DNA of 64,000 nucleotides from Sideroxydans sp. Lineage in GTDB: Bacteria; Pseudomonadota; Gammaproteobacteria; Burkholderiales; Gallionellaceae. Under the pieces are notes generated by a model, which was not told the origin of the DNA, ran no database searches, and saw only the letters and a list, made by a program, of their open reading frames with translations. Below, in pieces: positions 63,629-64,000 of the stretch. A program made the position numbers and the translations under genes. The DNA lies in NCBI GenBank assembly GCA_013791855.1, contig VMTA01000019.1:161363-225362 (forward strand), given 5' to 3'. Numbering within the stretch: the first letter of the stretch is position 1; each line of letters opens with the position of its first letter.

Positions 63629-64000
63629 GCGACATTGCCATCTTTTGCAAAAGTTACCACCGTGATCTGGATCGCGCTGTGGTCATGGCGGAGAGTGTGC
63701 GCCGCTACAATCGTGAGGGGCTGGCGCTGTATATCTCGGTGCCGCAACGCGATCTGGGGTTGTTCCAGCAGCGCATCGGCACTGAGGGGGTCAACTGGTT
63801 GTGTGACGAGGACATCATTCGCGCCAATCCCTTGCTTGATCTTGCGGCCTACCATGCCTTGCCTGGGCACATCTCCCAGCAGGTTGTGAAGGCGGAGTTC
63901 TGGCGCGTCAATCCTGCGGCCAATTGTGTCTGTATCGATTCGGATTCGCGCTTCATCCGTGATTTCTTTGCCGGCGATTTCTTGTCGCCTGACGGCACAC
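63625..64000 (+). CDS. DUF6492-like protein (5' part; runs off the window)
   Basis: The first 125 residues are visible: MSDIAIFCKSYHRDLDRAVVM, SVRRYNREGLALYISVP, QQVVKAEFWRV and VCIDSDSRFIRDFF. This fits the DUF6492 family, GT-A-like putative glycosyltransferases in surface-sugar clusters, with CIDSDSRF as a DxD-like motif. It overlaps the GT10 stop by four bases. The 3' end is outside the window. Confidence 0.75.
   Translation, partial: MSDIAIFCKSYHRDLDRAVVMAESVRRYNREGLALYISVPQRDLGLFQQRIGTEGVNWLCDEDIIRANPLLDLAAYHALPGHISQQVVKAEFWRVNPAANCVCIDSDSRFIRDFFAGDFLSPDGT

Overview
The window looks like a chromosome segment of a GC-moderate betaproteobacterium. The evidence is the block yceD-rpmF-plsX-fabHDG-acpP-fabF-pabC-mltG-tmk-holB-tatD, the betaproteobacterial DUF1840 protein, a DksA, and the style of the housekeeping proteins. 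A Gallionellaceae/Sideroxydans-like member of the Nitrosomonadales is my best guess; this is inference from gene content only.

Region 1 (1-14 kb) is housekeeping plus half of a hydrogenase system. It holds prfB (partial, with a programmed +1 frameshift site), an MgtC/DUF4010 membrane protein, recJ, lysC, tRNA-Ser and two identical tRNA-Arg. An operon hoxH-hoxW-hypA-hypB (catalytic subunit of an NAD-reducing [NiFe] hydrogenase, its protease and two nickel-insertion proteins) follows. Then come a Pat-like acyl-CoA synthetase/acetyltransferase, a histone-deacetylase-family protein, dksA and maf. Region 2 (13.7-26 kb) is the lipid and peptidoglycan block from yceD to tatD, then tRNA-Val, gltX, tRNA-Ala and a duplicated tRNA-Glu. 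Region 3 (26-39 kb) holds DUF1840, DUF3820, tex, an SDR enzyme, a 7TMR-DISM/GGDEF protein, a candidate small RNA with two anti-Shine-Dalgarno loops, a slipin/NfeD pair, an unknown membrane protein, hoxY-hoxU-hoxF on the minus strand, and rep. The hydrogenase is therefore split into two oppositely oriented operons about 27 kb apart.

Region 4 (39.4 kb to the end) is a large surface-polysaccharide locus, all on the plus strand and tightly packed. It has UDP-glucose dehydrogenase, a sugar aminotransferase, a GNAT acetyltransferase and a Fuc4NAc-transferase-like protein; WbqC and two tandem beta-propeller proteins; a Wzx-type flippase and a Wzy/EpsG-type polymerase; a WcaJ-type initiating phosphotransferase and a CapD/WbpM-type dehydratase. 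It also carries many glycosyltransferases (GT2, GT4, GT10), four methyltransferases of two kinds plus two FkbM proteins, and ends in a DUF6492 gene cut by the window edge. Part of it (about 45.6-53 kb) is visibly AT-richer than the rest.

The most interesting points are: (i) palindromic GTAGGTCGG...CCGACCTAC elements inserted in frame inside a glycosyltransferase gene, with a further copy between genes; (ii) three long poly-G runs, all in glycosyltransferase genes, that could act as phase-variation switches; (iii) the small RNA with CUCCUCCC-type hairpin loops; (iv) the split hox system; (v) a shared promoter signature (-10 box followed directly by GCGCGCC) on tRNA, gltX, lysC, acpP and yceD-rpmF promoters, typical of stringent control.
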